A DNA stretch of 64,000 nt from Arenibacterium halophilum (GCF_005938225.1 NZ_VCPC01000005.1:62001-126000), one strand, 5' to 3'; shown: positions 7,968 to 17,153, numbered from the stretch's first letter. Translations and numbers: made by a program. Notes: generated by a model not told the origin, from the sequence alone.

Positions 7968-8951
7968 CTAGAGGTCGTTTGCCTCGAAGATGTCGATGAC
8001 CTTGCGGGTTTCATCGCCGCCGGCACCCAACGCGGTGCTGCGCTGTTCCTTGACAAAGGCTTCCTGCATCCGCTGGGCGGCTTCGTCGCTGACCGCGTAT
8101 TCTTCCATCCCGGCTTCCTGCATCCGCTCGACCTCTTCGGTCTTCAGCTTTTCGAATGCGGCAAAGCCGTCACGCTCGACGTCAGCGCCGATGTCCAGAA
8201 GAGTCTTCTGCGTATCGGCATCAAGTCCGTTCCACGCATCCAGATTCATCAGCAGCACGTAGGTGCTGGAGCCGAAGGTGGGGCGGACATAGTATTTCGC
8301 GACTTCGGAAAGCTTGGTCGATTCAAAACCGATCAGCGGCCATCCGGCTCCGTCCACCACACCGCGATCCATCGCGGCATAGGTTTCACCACCCGGCAGA
8401 ACGACGAGCGCACCGCCCAAAGCTTCGATGATCGGCTTGTACGACGGCGATCCGCGTACTTTCAGACCCGAGAACGGGTTCTCGCCATCCGAGGGCTGCG
8501 TGGACAACACGAACTGATAGCCCTGGTTGCCGCTGCCGGGCAGCGCAATCAGCTTGAGCCCGATCTTGTTATACGCTTCGTCCAGCGCATCCCAGAGGCC
8601 GATTTCACGGCGCTTTTCCGGGCCCGGATCGACGCTGGAATCAAGCGCGAAGCCAGCCCAGCTGACGCTGGTATGATACGCGGGATGCGTAAACAGCAGC
8701 TGGAATACACCTGCCTGAACGGGCTCGATCTGTTCGAAGGCGGCGACAACCTCTGGCCCGTCGACGGTGATCTCGATCTCGCCCTCGCTTTGTTCCTGAA
8801 CGCGCTTAACGTAATCCTGAACGATGTGAATGTTGGCCGGCATGGTCATGTCCCAGCTTGTCAGAAGACGCAGGCTTTCCGCCTGCGCACCAACGCCCGA
8901 CGCAACAGCCAATGCCAACGCACATACGCTTTGCCGAAGTAGTTTATTCAT
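7968..8951 (-). CDS. dctP: TRAP transporter solute-binding protein, DctP type
   Basis: A 327-residue periplasmic binding protein. The N-terminus MNKLLRQSVCALALAVASGVGAQA is a Sec signal peptide ending in an AxA site. The mature part has DctP features: LLTSWDMTMPANIHIVQDYVKRVQEQS, FSGLKVRGSP with the Arg that normally binds a carboxylate, and GGETYAAMDRGVVDGAGWP. GGAGGAG lies 8 bases before the ATG. It is the first gene of the long operon that also encodes the matching DctQ and DctM several genes downstream. The conserved Arg suggests an organic-acid ligand, but the sequence does not identify it. Confidence 0.92.
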   Translation of the reverse strand: MNKLLRQSVCALALAVASGVGAQAESLRLLTSWDMTMPANIHIVQDYVKRVQEQSEGEIEITVDGPEVVAAFEQIEPVQAGVFQLLFTHPAYHTSVSWAGFALDSSVDPGPEKRREIGLWDALDEAYNKIGLKLIALPGSGNQGYQFVLSTQPSDGENPFSGLKVRGSPSYKPIIEALGGALVVLPGGETYAAMDRGVVDGAGWPLIGFESTKLSEVAKYYVRPTFGSSTYVLLMNLDAWNGLDADTQKTLLDIGADVERDGFAAFEKLKTEEVERMQEAGMEEYAVSDEAAQRMQEAFVKEQRSTALGAGGDETRKVIDIFEANDL

Positions 8952-9065
8952 TTTCGTGTCTCCTCCCAAAATTCTACAGAGCCGCCGACATCTCGTTTTC
9001 AGGCTCCACCTGATGCCGATTGCCGCAGTCTCGTGTGGCAGAAGATCAAGCATCGAAGCGATTAT

Positions 9066-9088
9066 TGTCAAGCAAAAACGTCTGACGA
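9066..9088 (-). promoter_or_regulatory. Candidate promoter -35 box and GntR-type operator of the dctP/monooxygenase operon
   Basis: On the minus strand TCGTCAGACG (9088-9079) is followed 7 bases later by TTGACA (9071-9066), a perfect -35 hexamer; a weak -10 (TTGATC) follows at 17-bp spacing. CGTC-N-GACG is a palindrome of the yGTC-N-GACr form used by FCD-type GntR regulators. The same word occurs before two other transcription units of this island. The surrounding 50 bp are strongly AT-rich, as expected for a promoter. Confidence 0.6.
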
Positions 9089-9222
9089 TTATTTTTTTAT
9101 TGTTGTTTATCAGATGTTTAGATGAAGGCAGCGCAGACCTACGCCACCGGACATAAGCTGTCGGATACCCAGTTTCCAAAGTTGCAACGCGGTGGTCTTG
9201 CCACCGCGAATTCAGGGCGCGG

Positions 9223-9708
9223 CTAACGCACGGCTTCCATCAGACGCGGCGCCTCTGTCGCCGCGCTTTCATAAACGCCAAGAGCCAGAACGCGACGCAC
9301 GGCCGCTGCGGCCTCTGCGCCCTTTTTCAGGAAATGACTGTGGAAAAACGCCCTGTGTTCCTCGCAGTCATGGAAATGGTGTGGAGTCAGGCTGACCGAG
9401 AAAGTCGGAACGCCTGTCTCCATCTGCGCCTGCATCAACCCGGTCACGACAGCCTGCGCCACGAAGTCATGGCGATAGATTCCGCCATCCACAACAAAAG
9501 CGGCCGCGACAATCGCATCATACGCGCCGGTCTGGCCAAGTTGCTTCGCCAGCAACGGCATTTCAAAAGCGCCGGGAACCTCGAAAAACGTGGTCTCGTG
9601 CGGGATCCCGGCGGCATTCATATCCGCCTCGTAGCCAAGGCACGCCTGATCGACGATCTCGCGATGCCAGAGCGCCCTGACAAAACCAACTCTTAAAGTT
9701 TTAACCAT
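9223..9708 (-). CDS. ribH: 6,7-dimethyl-8-ribityllumazine synthase, type II (RibH2-like)
   Basis: A 161-residue lumazine synthase joining the RibB product with the ribitylamino-pyrimidine in riboflavin synthesis. It shows VPGAFEMPLLAKQL and an SVSLTPHHFHD segment with EHRAFFHSHFLKKGAEAA. From memory of the family this resembles the decameric type II enzymes (Brucella/Mesorhizobium RibH2) rather than the icosahedral housekeeping type. GGGAGG precedes the ATG. The gene is monocistronic, divergent from a TetR gene and separated from it by two palindromic sites. I looked for an FMN riboswitch upstream and saw none. Together with ribB it suggests a private flavin supply for the monooxygenase operon. 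Confidence 0.9.
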   Translation of the reverse strand: MVKTLRVGFVRALWHREIVDQACLGYEADMNAAGIPHETTFFEVPGAFEMPLLAKQLGQTGAYDAIVAAAFVVDGGIYRHDFVAQAVVTGLMQAQMETGVPTFSVSLTPHHFHDCEEHRAFFHSHFLKKGAEAAAAVRRVLALGVYESAATEAPRLMEAVR

Positions 9709-9842
9709 GTCGACCCTCCCTGGTCCGTCCTACACCCAGGTTACGCGTTGCGGCTTGAACCCGAAGTGGTCAGGCGTTCCGACCCCACTTTCCGGCATCA
9801 CTCCGGCTGTGTTTCAGCCTTGCCGCCTATCGCGCAACTTTG

Positions 9843-9884
9843 GTGTAGTCCATTGGCTACACGGTAGCTATAGTCAATTGACTA
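9843..9884. promoter_or_regulatory. Two tandem palindromes, candidate TetR operators between ribH and tetR
   Basis: GTGTAGTCCATTGGCTACAC (9843-9862) is an imperfect 20-bp palindrome. TAGTCAATTGACTA (9871-9884) is a perfect 14-bp palindrome. Both share the core TAGTC(C/A)ATTG(G/A)CTACA, with centres 25 bp apart. They lie between the divergent ribH and tetR genes, the usual place for the operators of an autoregulated TetR repressor. Confidence 0.7.
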
Positions 9885-9959
9885 CAGTTTGTAAACTGCT
9901 ATTGACGCCAGACCGTCGACATCGGTGCGGCAGACATATTTTGATGGGAGGCCTCGGGG

Positions 9960-10553
9960 ATGAGCGACGAAAAACCAACGGGTAAAACGGCCACGATTGA
10001 AGCGTTGTTGGACGCCGCAGACGAACTATTCGCTGAAAAAGGCCCTAATTCGGTGACTGTTCGCGAGATCTCGCAGCGCGCGAACGTGAACCACGGTCTG
10101 GTGCATCGCCACTTCGGCTCGAAGGAAACGCTGCTTGATCAGGTGTTGGAACGGCATGTGCGGGCATTCACGAAACTGATGTCGAACGTATCGGACTCGA
10201 ACGACATCGTTCCGGACCTGATGCGCGAACTTCAGGAGAATCGCCCCTCATTCGTCAGATTGCTTGCCTTCCTGATGCTGGAACGCCGCGAAGCCCTCCA
10301 AATTGCACCAAGGCCGGGCGGTGTCGCTTCGTTTGCGCGGGCCCTTCAAGGACCGGGAATTGACGAAGAAGATACCCGCAAGCTTGCCGCGATCATGAGC
10401 GCCTTCCTTTACGGCTGGCAGTTGTTTCGCGAGTTCGCGGTCACGGCCGCAGGCTGCGAAACTGACCTTCGCGGCATGGACGACGACGTGGAGCGCATTC
10501 TTGCCGGAGTGCTGGGCCGCGCGCTGAAGCAATCCGCCAGCACAACGACCTGA
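9960..10553 (+). CDS. TetR/AcrR-family transcriptional regulator
   Basis: A 197-residue regulator. The N-terminal helix-turn-helix reads IEALLDAADELFAEKGPNSVTVREISQRANVNHGLVHRHFGSKETLLDQVL, a textbook TetR DNA-binding domain (about residues 12-65). The C-terminal helical domain presumably binds a ligand. GGGAGG lies upstream of the ATG. It is transcribed away from ribH, with twin palindromes between, so it probably represses itself and ribH. It could respond to the pathway substrate, an acyl-CoA or a flavin compound; nothing in the sequence decides this. Confidence 0.92.
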   Translation: MSDEKPTGKTATIEALLDAADELFAEKGPNSVTVREISQRANVNHGLVHRHFGSKETLLDQVLERHVRAFTKLMSNVSDSNDIVPDLMRELQENRPSFVRLLAFLMLERREALQIAPRPGGVASFARALQGPGIDEEDTRKLAAIMSAFLYGWQLFREFAVTAAGCETDLRGMDDDVERILAGVLGRALKQSASTTT

Positions 10554-10590
10554 CCAAACCCAGGCGAAACTTGCACCTGCTGCAGCGGAA

Positions 10591-10620
10591 CGGCCGGGAA
10601 GATTTTACAAGGCCCGGCCG
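10591..10620. terminator. Convergent hairpin between tetR and the alcohol dehydrogenase gene
   Basis: CGGCCGGG and CCCGGCCG form an 8-bp GC stem with a 14-nt loop in the 88-bp space between two convergent genes. It could end transcripts from both sides. T-runs are absent, so efficiency is uncertain. Confidence 0.5.
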
Positions 10621-10641
10621 GTCGCGGTGTGGGATGCAACG

Positions 10642-11682
10642 CTAGTTTGACGGGGTGATGATGACCTTGATCTGGCCTTCGGGCCGGCGCAAAGCTTCAA
10701 AGGCGTTGGGCAATTCAGACAAGGAAACCCTGTCCGTCACCAAATTGTCGGGCACAATCTCACCCCGGTCCAGAAAGTCCAGCACCCGAGCGAAGTCGGC
10801 GGCCGCGTAGCCCATGGCGAATTGCAGTTTCAACTCCTTGTGCACGGCGCGTGCAGGCCAGATGGCGTCTTCCTTCAGGCAAACGCCCACGACGACCAGC
10901 GTGGCGCGGGGAGCGGCGGCGTCAATGCAGGTTTGAATGACACCGGGTGCGCCAACGCATTCGAAGATCACGTCGGGCGCTTCGCCCGCCCGTGCCACAA
11001 AGGCGGCTTTCAGATCGGCCTCGGCTAGCGGATCTATAATATCGTCGGCCCCGGCTGCCCGGGCCGCCTCACGCCGCGCAGACGCGCGTTCCGACACCAC
11101 GACCGACGCCGCGCCCCGCAGCTTGGCGAACAAGACCACGGAAAGACCGATGAATCCTGCCCCGATCACCAGCACCCGTGCGCCGGGCTGGACACCTGCC
11201 AAATCCACCGCGTGCAGACCTACTGCCAAAGGTTCGGCGAGGGCGCCGCTTTCAAAGCTCACCCTGTCCGGCAGCGGTACGATCTGGCGGGAATCGACCT
11301 TCACATATTCCGCATAGGCCCCGGGAAGATCGCGGTTCAGGCCGGTGATCCTTCGGCTTGGGCACAGGATTCCAAGCCCCTTCTGGCAGCTGCCCGACTC
11401 GCGGCAGGCGTCACAGCCCCCCACGTTCACCGGGACAGCGGTGGCCCTTAGGCCCTCGGGCACAGCCGGATCCGACGACGCAACGATTGTGCCAGCGAAT
11501 TCGTGGCCCAGAACCGCCCCGGGCGCCTGAAGAAAGGGGCCGGGCTCGGTCGCATGCAGGTCCGATCCGCATATCCCGCAGGCTTCGACCTTCACGATCA
11601 CCTCGTTCGTCCCAAGCGACGGCGCCGCCAGTTCACGCAGTTTCAACGGCAATCCGGGGCCTTCGAACACCACCGCTTTCAT
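10642..11682 (-). CDS. Zinc-dependent alcohol dehydrogenase (MDR family)
   Basis: A 346-residue MDR enzyme with the catalytic-zinc motif [15 protein letters not shown], a Cys cluster ([18 protein letters not shown]) for the structural zinc, and the nucleotide-binding [14 protein letters not shown] around the middle of the chain. It oxidises a secondary alcohol or polyol to a ketone with NAD(P). GAGGGG precedes the ATG. It is the last gene of the FadJ-thiolase-hydratase-phosphotransferase operon, 31 bp after the phosphotransferase gene. It may generate the ketone used by the monooxygenase or oxidise a hydroxy-acid intermediate. Confidence 0.88.
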   Translation of the reverse strand: MKAVVFEGPGLPLKLRELAAPSLGTNEVIVKVEACGICGSDLHATEPGPFLQAPGAVLGHEFAGTIVASSDPAVPEGLRATAVPVNVGGCDACRESGSCQKGLGILCPSRRITGLNRDLPGAYAEYVKVDSRQIVPLPDRVSFESGALAEPLAVGLHAVDLAGVQPGARVLVIGAGFIGLSVVLFAKLRGAASVVVSERASARREAARAAGADDIIDPLAEADLKAAFVARAGEAPDVIFECVGAPGVIQTCIDAAAPRATLVVVGVCLKEDAIWPARAVHKELKLQFAMGYAAADFARVLDFLDRGEIVPDNLVTDRVSLSELPNAFEALRRPEGQIKVIITPSN

Positions 11683-11713
11683 GTGACTACCCCTCAAATC
11701 CGTCTTGCATTGG

Positions 11714-12754
11714 CTAATCTTTTCGCGCGCACACCAGTTTCCACGCCAGCTCCGAGATCGGAACGGCCTTGGCGCCGATTTCGGCAGCATCTGCATTCGC
11801 GGCACTCCCGTCCAACGAACGCTTGGCGATCCCCTGCAAGATCGAGGCAATGCGGAACATGCTGAGGATCACGTAAAATTCCCAATCCTCGGGTGCATCA
11901 AGGCCCGTTTTGGCAAGATATTGGTCCAGATATTCCCGCTGTTCCGGGATCCCCAGGGCCGCCAGATCTTCGCCTGCCATTCCACGAAACAGGCTTGCCG
12001 AGAAATACCAGCTCAGCATGTGATAGGCGAAATCGGCGATCGGGTTTCCAAGCGTCGACAGTTCCCAATCCAGAACCGCCACGATCCGGGATTCGGTGGG
12101 ATGGATCAAGACGTTGTCCAGCCGATAATCCCCGTGCACGACGCGAACGGGATGTTCTTCGGGAACATGCTCGGGAAGCCATTTCATCAGCCCTTCCATT
12201 GCCGGATTGGGCTCTGTACGCGCGGCCTGGTACTGCCGCGTCCAACGGGCGATCTGCCGTTTGAGATAGTCTTCCTTCCGGCCAAAATCGGCCAGTCCGA
12301 TTGCTTCGGGATCGAGGCTGTGAATTTGGGCGATGGTGCTGTTCATCGACGAGAAGATCGCGGCACGTGTTTCGTTCGACATATCCGGCAAACGCGGATC
12401 CCAAAAGACCCGGCCCTCGACGAAATCCATGATGTAGAAATCGCTGCCAATGACTTCGTTGTCCTGGCAAAGCGCGTGAACGCCTGCAACGGGCACGCCA
12501 CCGCGACGCATGGCTTCAAGAACCCGGAACTCGCGATCAACGGCGTGGGCGCTTGGCAGAACCGGCCCCGATGGCTTGCGCCGCAGCACGTATTGGCCAG
12601 ACGGCGCATCGACGCGAAATGTCGGGTTCGATTGCCCGCCCTCGAACTTTGACAATGTCACGGGGCCTTGAAACCCTTTGATATTGTCTTCCATCCAGCG
12701 CGCCAGCCTGGCCTCGTCAGGCCATTGACCGGAATTGGGTTTATCCTGAGTCAT
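11714..12754 (-). CDS. ACAD10/11-type phosphotransferase (APH fold), likely hydroxyacyl-CoA kinase
   Basis: A 346-residue aminoglycoside-phosphotransferase-fold protein. The catalytic loop HGDYRLDN (residues 207-214) and metal-binding VLDWE (227-231), followed by LSTLGNPIADFAY, match the kinase domain fused to acyl-CoA dehydrogenase in animal ACAD10/ACAD11 and the LvaA kinase of levulinate catabolism. In those systems it phosphorylates a 4-hydroxyacyl-CoA so that phosphate can be eliminated. An ACAD11-like dehydrogenase is encoded about 6.3 kb away in the same island, so the two-domain animal protein appears here as two chains. GGAG precedes the ATG. It is not expected to be an antibiotic-resistance gene. 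Confidence 0.88.
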   Translation of the reverse strand: MTQDKPNSGQWPDEARLARWMEDNIKGFQGPVTLSKFEGGQSNPTFRVDAPSGQYVLRRKPSGPVLPSAHAVDREFRVLEAMRRGGVPVAGVHALCQDNEVIGSDFYIMDFVEGRVFWDPRLPDMSNETRAAIFSSMNSTIAQIHSLDPEAIGLADFGRKEDYLKRQIARWTRQYQAARTEPNPAMEGLMKWLPEHVPEEHPVRVVHGDYRLDNVLIHPTESRIVAVLDWELSTLGNPIADFAYHMLSWYFSASLFRGMAGEDLAALGIPEQREYLDQYLAKTGLDAPEDWEFYVILSMFRIASILQGIAKRSLDGSAANADAAEIGAKAVPISELAWKLVCARKD

Positions 12755-12868
12755 GATCGCAATCTCCAGTGATTGGTTACGCCGCTGGCCGAGGTCATTG
12801 GCCCCAACCCGTCACAGATCAGAAAGCCGGGCGCTGGCCGCATTGCACGTGTCATCGCCTCGCTTCCG

Positions 12869-13663
12869 TCAACTGCCTGTCCAGTCGGGGAGCCGACGCT
12901 CTTTGAACGCGAGGGCACCTTCCAATGCATCGTTAGATGCAAGAACCGTGTCCCATCCCCGCCGATTGGTGTGCCACGCCACGGCTTCCCCTGCTGTCAG
13001 CGCATCGTCCGCCACTTGTTTCGATGCAAGAACGGCAAGTGGAGCATTGCCGACGATCTGCGCGGCAAGATTGTACGCGGCGTCCTCCAGTTTGCCGGCA
13101 TCGGCGACCGCGTTCAGCAGTCCAAGCTCATAGGCGCGCTCTGCTTCGATGGCGTTTCCGGTAAACAGCATTTCCCGTGCAATCACCGCCGGAATTCGCT
13201 GAGGCAAACGCACGGCGCCGCCACCTGCCGCGATGATGCCGCGCTTGACTTCGGGCAGTGAGAATTTCGCGCTCGCCTCGGCAACGGCAAGATCGCAAGC
13301 CAAAACGATTTCGAAGCCCCCGGCATGAGCGCCACCCTGCACCGCCGCAATCATCGGCTTTCGGCGCGGCCGCCTGACGAAATGCGCAAAGCCATTGGCG
13401 CTATCAAGACCGGGGCGTTCCCCTTTGGCGAAGGCGCCAAGGTCCATACCGGAACAAAAAATGGGGCCGTTCCCGCGCAGGATTGCAACCCTGAACTGGC
13501 TGTCGTTTTCGAATGCGTCCACCGCATCGGCAAATGCATCGGCCATCTCATTGTCGAAGGCATTGCGCCGCTCTGGCCGGTTGAGTGTAATCACACAAAT
13601 CCGTGGATCCCGTTCCGAGGCGGAGGACACAACGAGAGCAGGGCTGGGTTCAGAAGATGTCAT
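12869..13663 (-). CDS. Enoyl-CoA hydratase/isomerase family protein
   Basis: A 264-residue crotonase. It has the CoA-binding FCSGMDLGAF segment, the oxyanion-hole GGAHAGGFEIVLACDL with a family Glu, and LPEVKRGI with the second catalytic Glu. It hydrates a trans-2-enoyl-CoA or isomerises a double bond. Its start has GGAGAA at good spacing. It lies between the thiolase and phosphotransferase genes. A second crotonase domain in the upstream FadJ-like protein suggests that this one handles a special step, such as the enoyl-CoA left after phosphate elimination. Confidence 0.88.
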   Translation of the reverse strand: MTSSEPSPALVVSSASERDPRICVITLNRPERRNAFDNEMADAFADAVDAFENDSQFRVAILRGNGPIFCSGMDLGAFAKGERPGLDSANGFAHFVRRPRRKPMIAAVQGGAHAGGFEIVLACDLAVAEASAKFSLPEVKRGIIAAGGGAVRLPQRIPAVIAREMLFTGNAIEAERAYELGLLNAVADAGKLEDAAYNLAAQIVGNAPLAVLASKQVADDALTAGEAVAWHTNRRGWDTVLASNDALEGALAFKERRLPDWTGS

Positions 13664-13722
13664 CTCTTATTCTCCATTCAATGGTGCCGAAGCGACGGCA
13701 GGCCTTTTGACCTGCCCGACCA

Positions 13723-14910
13723 TCACAGCGCCGTTTCGAACAGCGCGGCCGCGCCCATTCCACCCCCGACACACATGGTGACAACCACGTATTTTTCCTT
13801 GCGTCGCTGCCCCTCAAGCAGGGCATGGCCGACAAGCCGTGCGCCGGTCATGCCATAGGGGTGCCCGATCGAGATGCCCCCTCCGTTGGGGTTGTAGCGA
13901 TCAGGATCGATCCCAAGGTGATCGCGGCAGTAAATCGCCTGACAGGCGAAGGCTTCGTTCAGCTCCCACACCCCGATATCATCCACCGAGAGTCCGTGTT
14001 GCTTCAGCAGCTTCGGAATCGCGAACACCGGCCCGATGCCCATTTCATCGGGCCCGCATCCGGCAACGGCCATGCCCCGGTACAGGCCAAGCGGTGCCAG
14101 ACCGCGCCGGGCGGCCAGTGCAACATCCATGATCACGCAGGCCGACGCCCCGTCGGAAAGTTGCGAGGCGTTGCCCGCCGTGACCGTTCCACCGTCCAGA
14201 ACCGGAGCCAGTGACGCGAGGCTTTCAAGAGTTGTATTGGGCCGGTTGCCTTCGTCCTTCGATACGGTAACCTCGACATTGGACACTTCGCCGGTCTCGC
14301 GGTCCTTAACCGTCATGGTCGTGGTGAACGGGACAATCTCGGCATTCAACAGGCCCTGCTCTTGCGCCCGCGCCGTGCGGCGCTGCGATTCAAACGCATA
14401 GCGATCCTGTGCCTCGCGGCTGATGCCATAGCGTGCCGCAACGGTTTCGGCGGTCTGGAGCATGGGCATGTAGGCGGCGGGAACCTGCGCGATCACGTTC
14501 GGGTCGGCCTCTTTCTGGACCCAGTCGAAATACGGGGCCTGAACCGCCGAAATATTCTCTTGCCCGCCTGCCAAAACCACATCCATTCCGTCGTGGACGA
14601 CCTGCTTGGCTGCGGTCGCAACCGCCATCAAACCCGAGGCACACTGGCGGTCCATTGTCTGCGCCGCGACGCGCACGGGCAGCCCCGCTGCAAAAACAGC
14701 GTTACGGGCGACGTTCATCCCGGCAGTTCCGGCAGCCAGTACCGTGCCGATTACGCAATCCTCGATTTCGTCCGGATCAATCTGTGCCCGCCGGACGGCC
14801 TCTGCCAAAACGAAACCGGTCAGTGACGGGGACTTGGTTGCGTTCAGCCCACCGCGAAATGCCTTGCCGATCCCGGTCCGGGCAGTGCTTACAATGACAG
14901 CTTCTCTCAT
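13723..14910 (-). CDS. Acetyl-CoA C-acyltransferase (thiolase)
   Basis: A 395-residue thiolase. The nucleophilic Cys90 lies in TMDRQCASGLMAVA, the NEAFACQ motif marks the CoA site, and GGGISIGHPYGMTGAR and CVGGGMGAAALFE carry the catalytic His and second Cys. It cleaves a 3-ketoacyl-CoA with CoA to release acetyl-CoA or another short acyl-CoA. GGAG precedes the ATG. The gene starts 20 bp after the FadJ-like gene, giving the classic multienzyme plus thiolase pairing of beta-oxidation. Confidence 0.93.
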   Translation of the reverse strand: MREAVIVSTARTGIGKAFRGGLNATKSPSLTGFVLAEAVRRAQIDPDEIEDCVIGTVLAAGTAGMNVARNAVFAAGLPVRVAAQTMDRQCASGLMAVATAAKQVVHDGMDVVLAGGQENISAVQAPYFDWVQKEADPNVIAQVPAAYMPMLQTAETVAARYGISREAQDRYAFESQRRTARAQEQGLLNAEIVPFTTTMTVKDRETGEVSNVEVTVSKDEGNRPNTTLESLASLAPVLDGGTVTAGNASQLSDGASACVIMDVALAARRGLAPLGLYRGMAVAGCGPDEMGIGPVFAIPKLLKQHGLSVDDIGVWELNEAFACQAIYCRDHLGIDPDRYNPNGGGISIGHPYGMTGARLVGHALLEGQRRKEKYVVVTMCVGGGMGAAALFETAL

Positions 14911-14930
14911 CAGGGGTCTCCGCTATACGC

Positions 14931-17036
14931 TCAATTCTTCCAGTCGCTCAGGCGGCCACCCTCGGCAGCCAGCCGACGCAGAAGCGGAGCGACATCCCAA
15001 TATCCTTGGGCGTTGCCAGTGCGCTCTGCATAGTGATCCATCCGGTCGACCACGGTGTTCAGACCGATCTCGTCGGCCATGAAAAGGGGCCCGCCACGCC
15101 AGCGCGGAAAGCCGTAGCCATTGGCCCAGACCACGTCGATGTCAGAGCCGCGATAGGCAATCCCCTCTTCAAGGATCCGCGCGGCCTCGTTGACCATCGG
15201 AAACAGCAGCCGCTCGAACATTTCGTCGGCGTCCGGTGCCTTGTCGCGGGCGATGCCGTGGGTTTGCGCCAGACGCGCCGCAAGCGATTGGATCGCGGGG
15301 TTGGGCAACGCCTTGCGCCCCTCGTAGCGGTAGTACCCCTGCCCCGTCTTCTGCCCGTGCAATCCCGCCTCGAACATTTCACGACACAGGATGCGATAGG
15401 CCGGATCCTGAGGGCCGTCGCCCGACTTGATCCATTCAATCACGGTGCGCGCACCCACGTCGACGCCTGCCATGTCCAGCATCCGGCTGGGGCCCATCGC
15501 CATACCCCAGCGATCCGGCGCTTCGGCCACCCCGTCGATCTCGCCCGGGGCGGCGCCTTCCAACTGCATCGCTTCGCTCTCGCGCATGTAGACTTCGGCC
15601 ATGCGGTTGCCGATGAAGCCATAGCAGACGCCGCTGACAACCACGGTCTTGCCTATGCGCCGGGCAAAATCCATCACGCCGCGCAGCACCTCGGGCGCGG
15701 TGTCGTCTCCACGTACGATTTCGAGCAGTTTCATGACGTGCGCGGGCGAAAAGAAATGCGTGCCGATCACATCCTGCGCGCGCCCTGTCCTGCCCGCGAT
15801 CACATTGACATCAAGCGTCGAGGTATTGGTTGCGATGATCGCGCCCGGCTTGCAGATACGGCCAAGTTGTTGGGCAATTTCGCACTTCAGATTCATGTCT
15901 TCGAACACGGCCTCGATGACAAGATCGACCTCGCCCAGCGATTCGAGCCCGACCTGCCCTGTCATCCGACCTTCGCACTCTGCCGCGGCCGCTTGGTCCA
16001 GCCGGCCCCGCTTGACCATCGCCGCAATCGCATTGCGCACGTTCTGCAGCCCGCGATCCAGCGCAGGCTGATCGACTTCGACAAGGGTGACGGGAAAGCC
16101 GGCGAGCGCGGCCGCAAGTGCGATGCCGGCGCCCATCGTGCCGACCCCAAGCACACCGACGCTTGAAATGGGGCGCGGAACAACCTCGGCGCCGAGACCT
16201 GGAATGCGCGCGGCGTCGCGCTCGGCAAAGAACATATATCGTTGCGCCCGCGATTCTGGCGATACGACCAGATTGTGGAACTGGCTTGCTTCCACGTCGA
16301 TGCCGTCGGCAAACGGCAGATCACGCGCGGCAACCAGAGCCGCCAGCGCGGCGGCGGGTGCTGGATCGGCGGCCCGGGCCGCTTTGGACTCCAGCTGTGC
16401 AAGGGCATCCGGTGCCGCTGACGCCACAGGTAGTAATGCCGCGCGGCGCGGCGTTTTCCCGGCAAGGGCGCGTACTGCGTCCATTGCGGCGTCGATCAAT
16501 CCGTCGCGCGGCGCCACCGAGTCGATCAATCCAAGCGACATCGCCTCTTGGCTTCCGACCATCCGCCCGCTGGCGATCATATCCGCCGCAGCTTCAAGGC
16601 CTACAAGGCGCGGCAGCCTTTGTGTGCCGTGCGATCCAGGGATCAGCCCAAGCTTGATCTCGGGCAATCCGAAGCGTGTTTCGGCGTCGGCGATGCGGTG
16701 GTGGCACGCCATCGCCAGTTCCAACCCACCGCCAAGCGTCGTGCCATGTACCGCCGCCACGACGGGGCGTTCGCTCGCTTCGAGGCGCAGAAGACAGTCG
16801 TTCAGGGGCCGTGCCGAGAAATCCGGCCGCTCGAAATCAGCGATATCGCCGCCCGCGACAAAGGTGCGCCCCGCGGCACAAACGACAAGGCCGATTGCCG
16901 ACTCATCTGACATGAAACGCTCGAGCTGTGCCACAAGCCCCTCGACCACCTGCCGTGACAGCGCATTCACAGGCGGATTGTCGATCGTCAGAATCGCAAT
17001 ATCCCCGACTGTCCGAAGTGTCACAGGCTCGCTCAT
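14931..17036 (-). CDS. Bifunctional enoyl-CoA hydratase/3-hydroxyacyl-CoA dehydrogenase, FadJ-like
   Basis: A 701-residue beta-oxidation multienzyme. Residues 1-190 form a crotonase domain (AGGDIADF; GLPEIKLGLIPGSHGTQRLPRL). From about residue 295 a Rossmann NAD domain follows (VLGVGTMGAGIALAAALAG), with the dehydrogenase motifs NTSTLDV and GTHFFSPAHVMKLLEIVRG carrying the catalytic His. Two C-terminal dimerisation domains complete it. AGGAGA precedes the ATG. It heads a five-gene minus operon and faces an SDR gene across 235 bp that contain a TCGTCTGACGA palindrome. Confidence 0.93.
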   Translation of the reverse strand: MSEPVTLRTVGDIAILTIDNPPVNALSRQVVEGLVAQLERFMSDESAIGLVVCAAGRTFVAGGDIADFERPDFSARPLNDCLLRLEASERPVVAAVHGTTLGGGLELAMACHHRIADAETRFGLPEIKLGLIPGSHGTQRLPRLVGLEAAADMIASGRMVGSQEAMSLGLIDSVAPRDGLIDAAMDAVRALAGKTPRRAALLPVASAAPDALAQLESKAARAADPAPAAALAALVAARDLPFADGIDVEASQFHNLVVSPESRAQRYMFFAERDAARIPGLGAEVVPRPISSVGVLGVGTMGAGIALAAALAGFPVTLVEVDQPALDRGLQNVRNAIAAMVKRGRLDQAAAAECEGRMTGQVGLESLGEVDLVIEAVFEDMNLKCEIAQQLGRICKPGAIIATNTSTLDVNVIAGRTGRAQDVIGTHFFSPAHVMKLLEIVRGDDTAPEVLRGVMDFARRIGKTVVVSGVCYGFIGNRMAEVYMRESEAMQLEGAAPGEIDGVAEAPDRWGMAMGPSRMLDMAGVDVGARTVIEWIKSGDGPQDPAYRILCREMFEAGLHGQKTGQGYYRYEGRKALPNPAIQSLAARLAQTHGIARDKAPDADEMFERLLFPMVNEAARILEEGIAYRGSDIDVVWANGYGFPRWRGGPLFMADEIGLNTVVDRMDHYAERTGNAQGYWDVAPLLRRLAAEGGRLSDWKN

Positions 17037-17153
17037 TAACGTCTCCTTCGTTTCTTAGGCCCGACTATCGCGTTCCCACCGACAGGCTTTTGCGTTCACC
17101 GGCAGCGCTTCGCGCCATCACTTGATCTGCCACCATGTTTTCATTGGCCGATC

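Noticed and set aside
9709-9959. FMN riboswitch upstream of ribH
   Set aside because: I looked for the conserved RFN element pieces (AGGGGCGGGGTGAAA-like and CCGGCGGT-like) and did not see them; the region holds twin palindromes instead.
11714-12754. Aminoglycoside-resistance phosphotransferase
   Set aside because: The fold is shared, but the details match the ACAD10/11 kinase domain and the neighbours are beta-oxidation genes.
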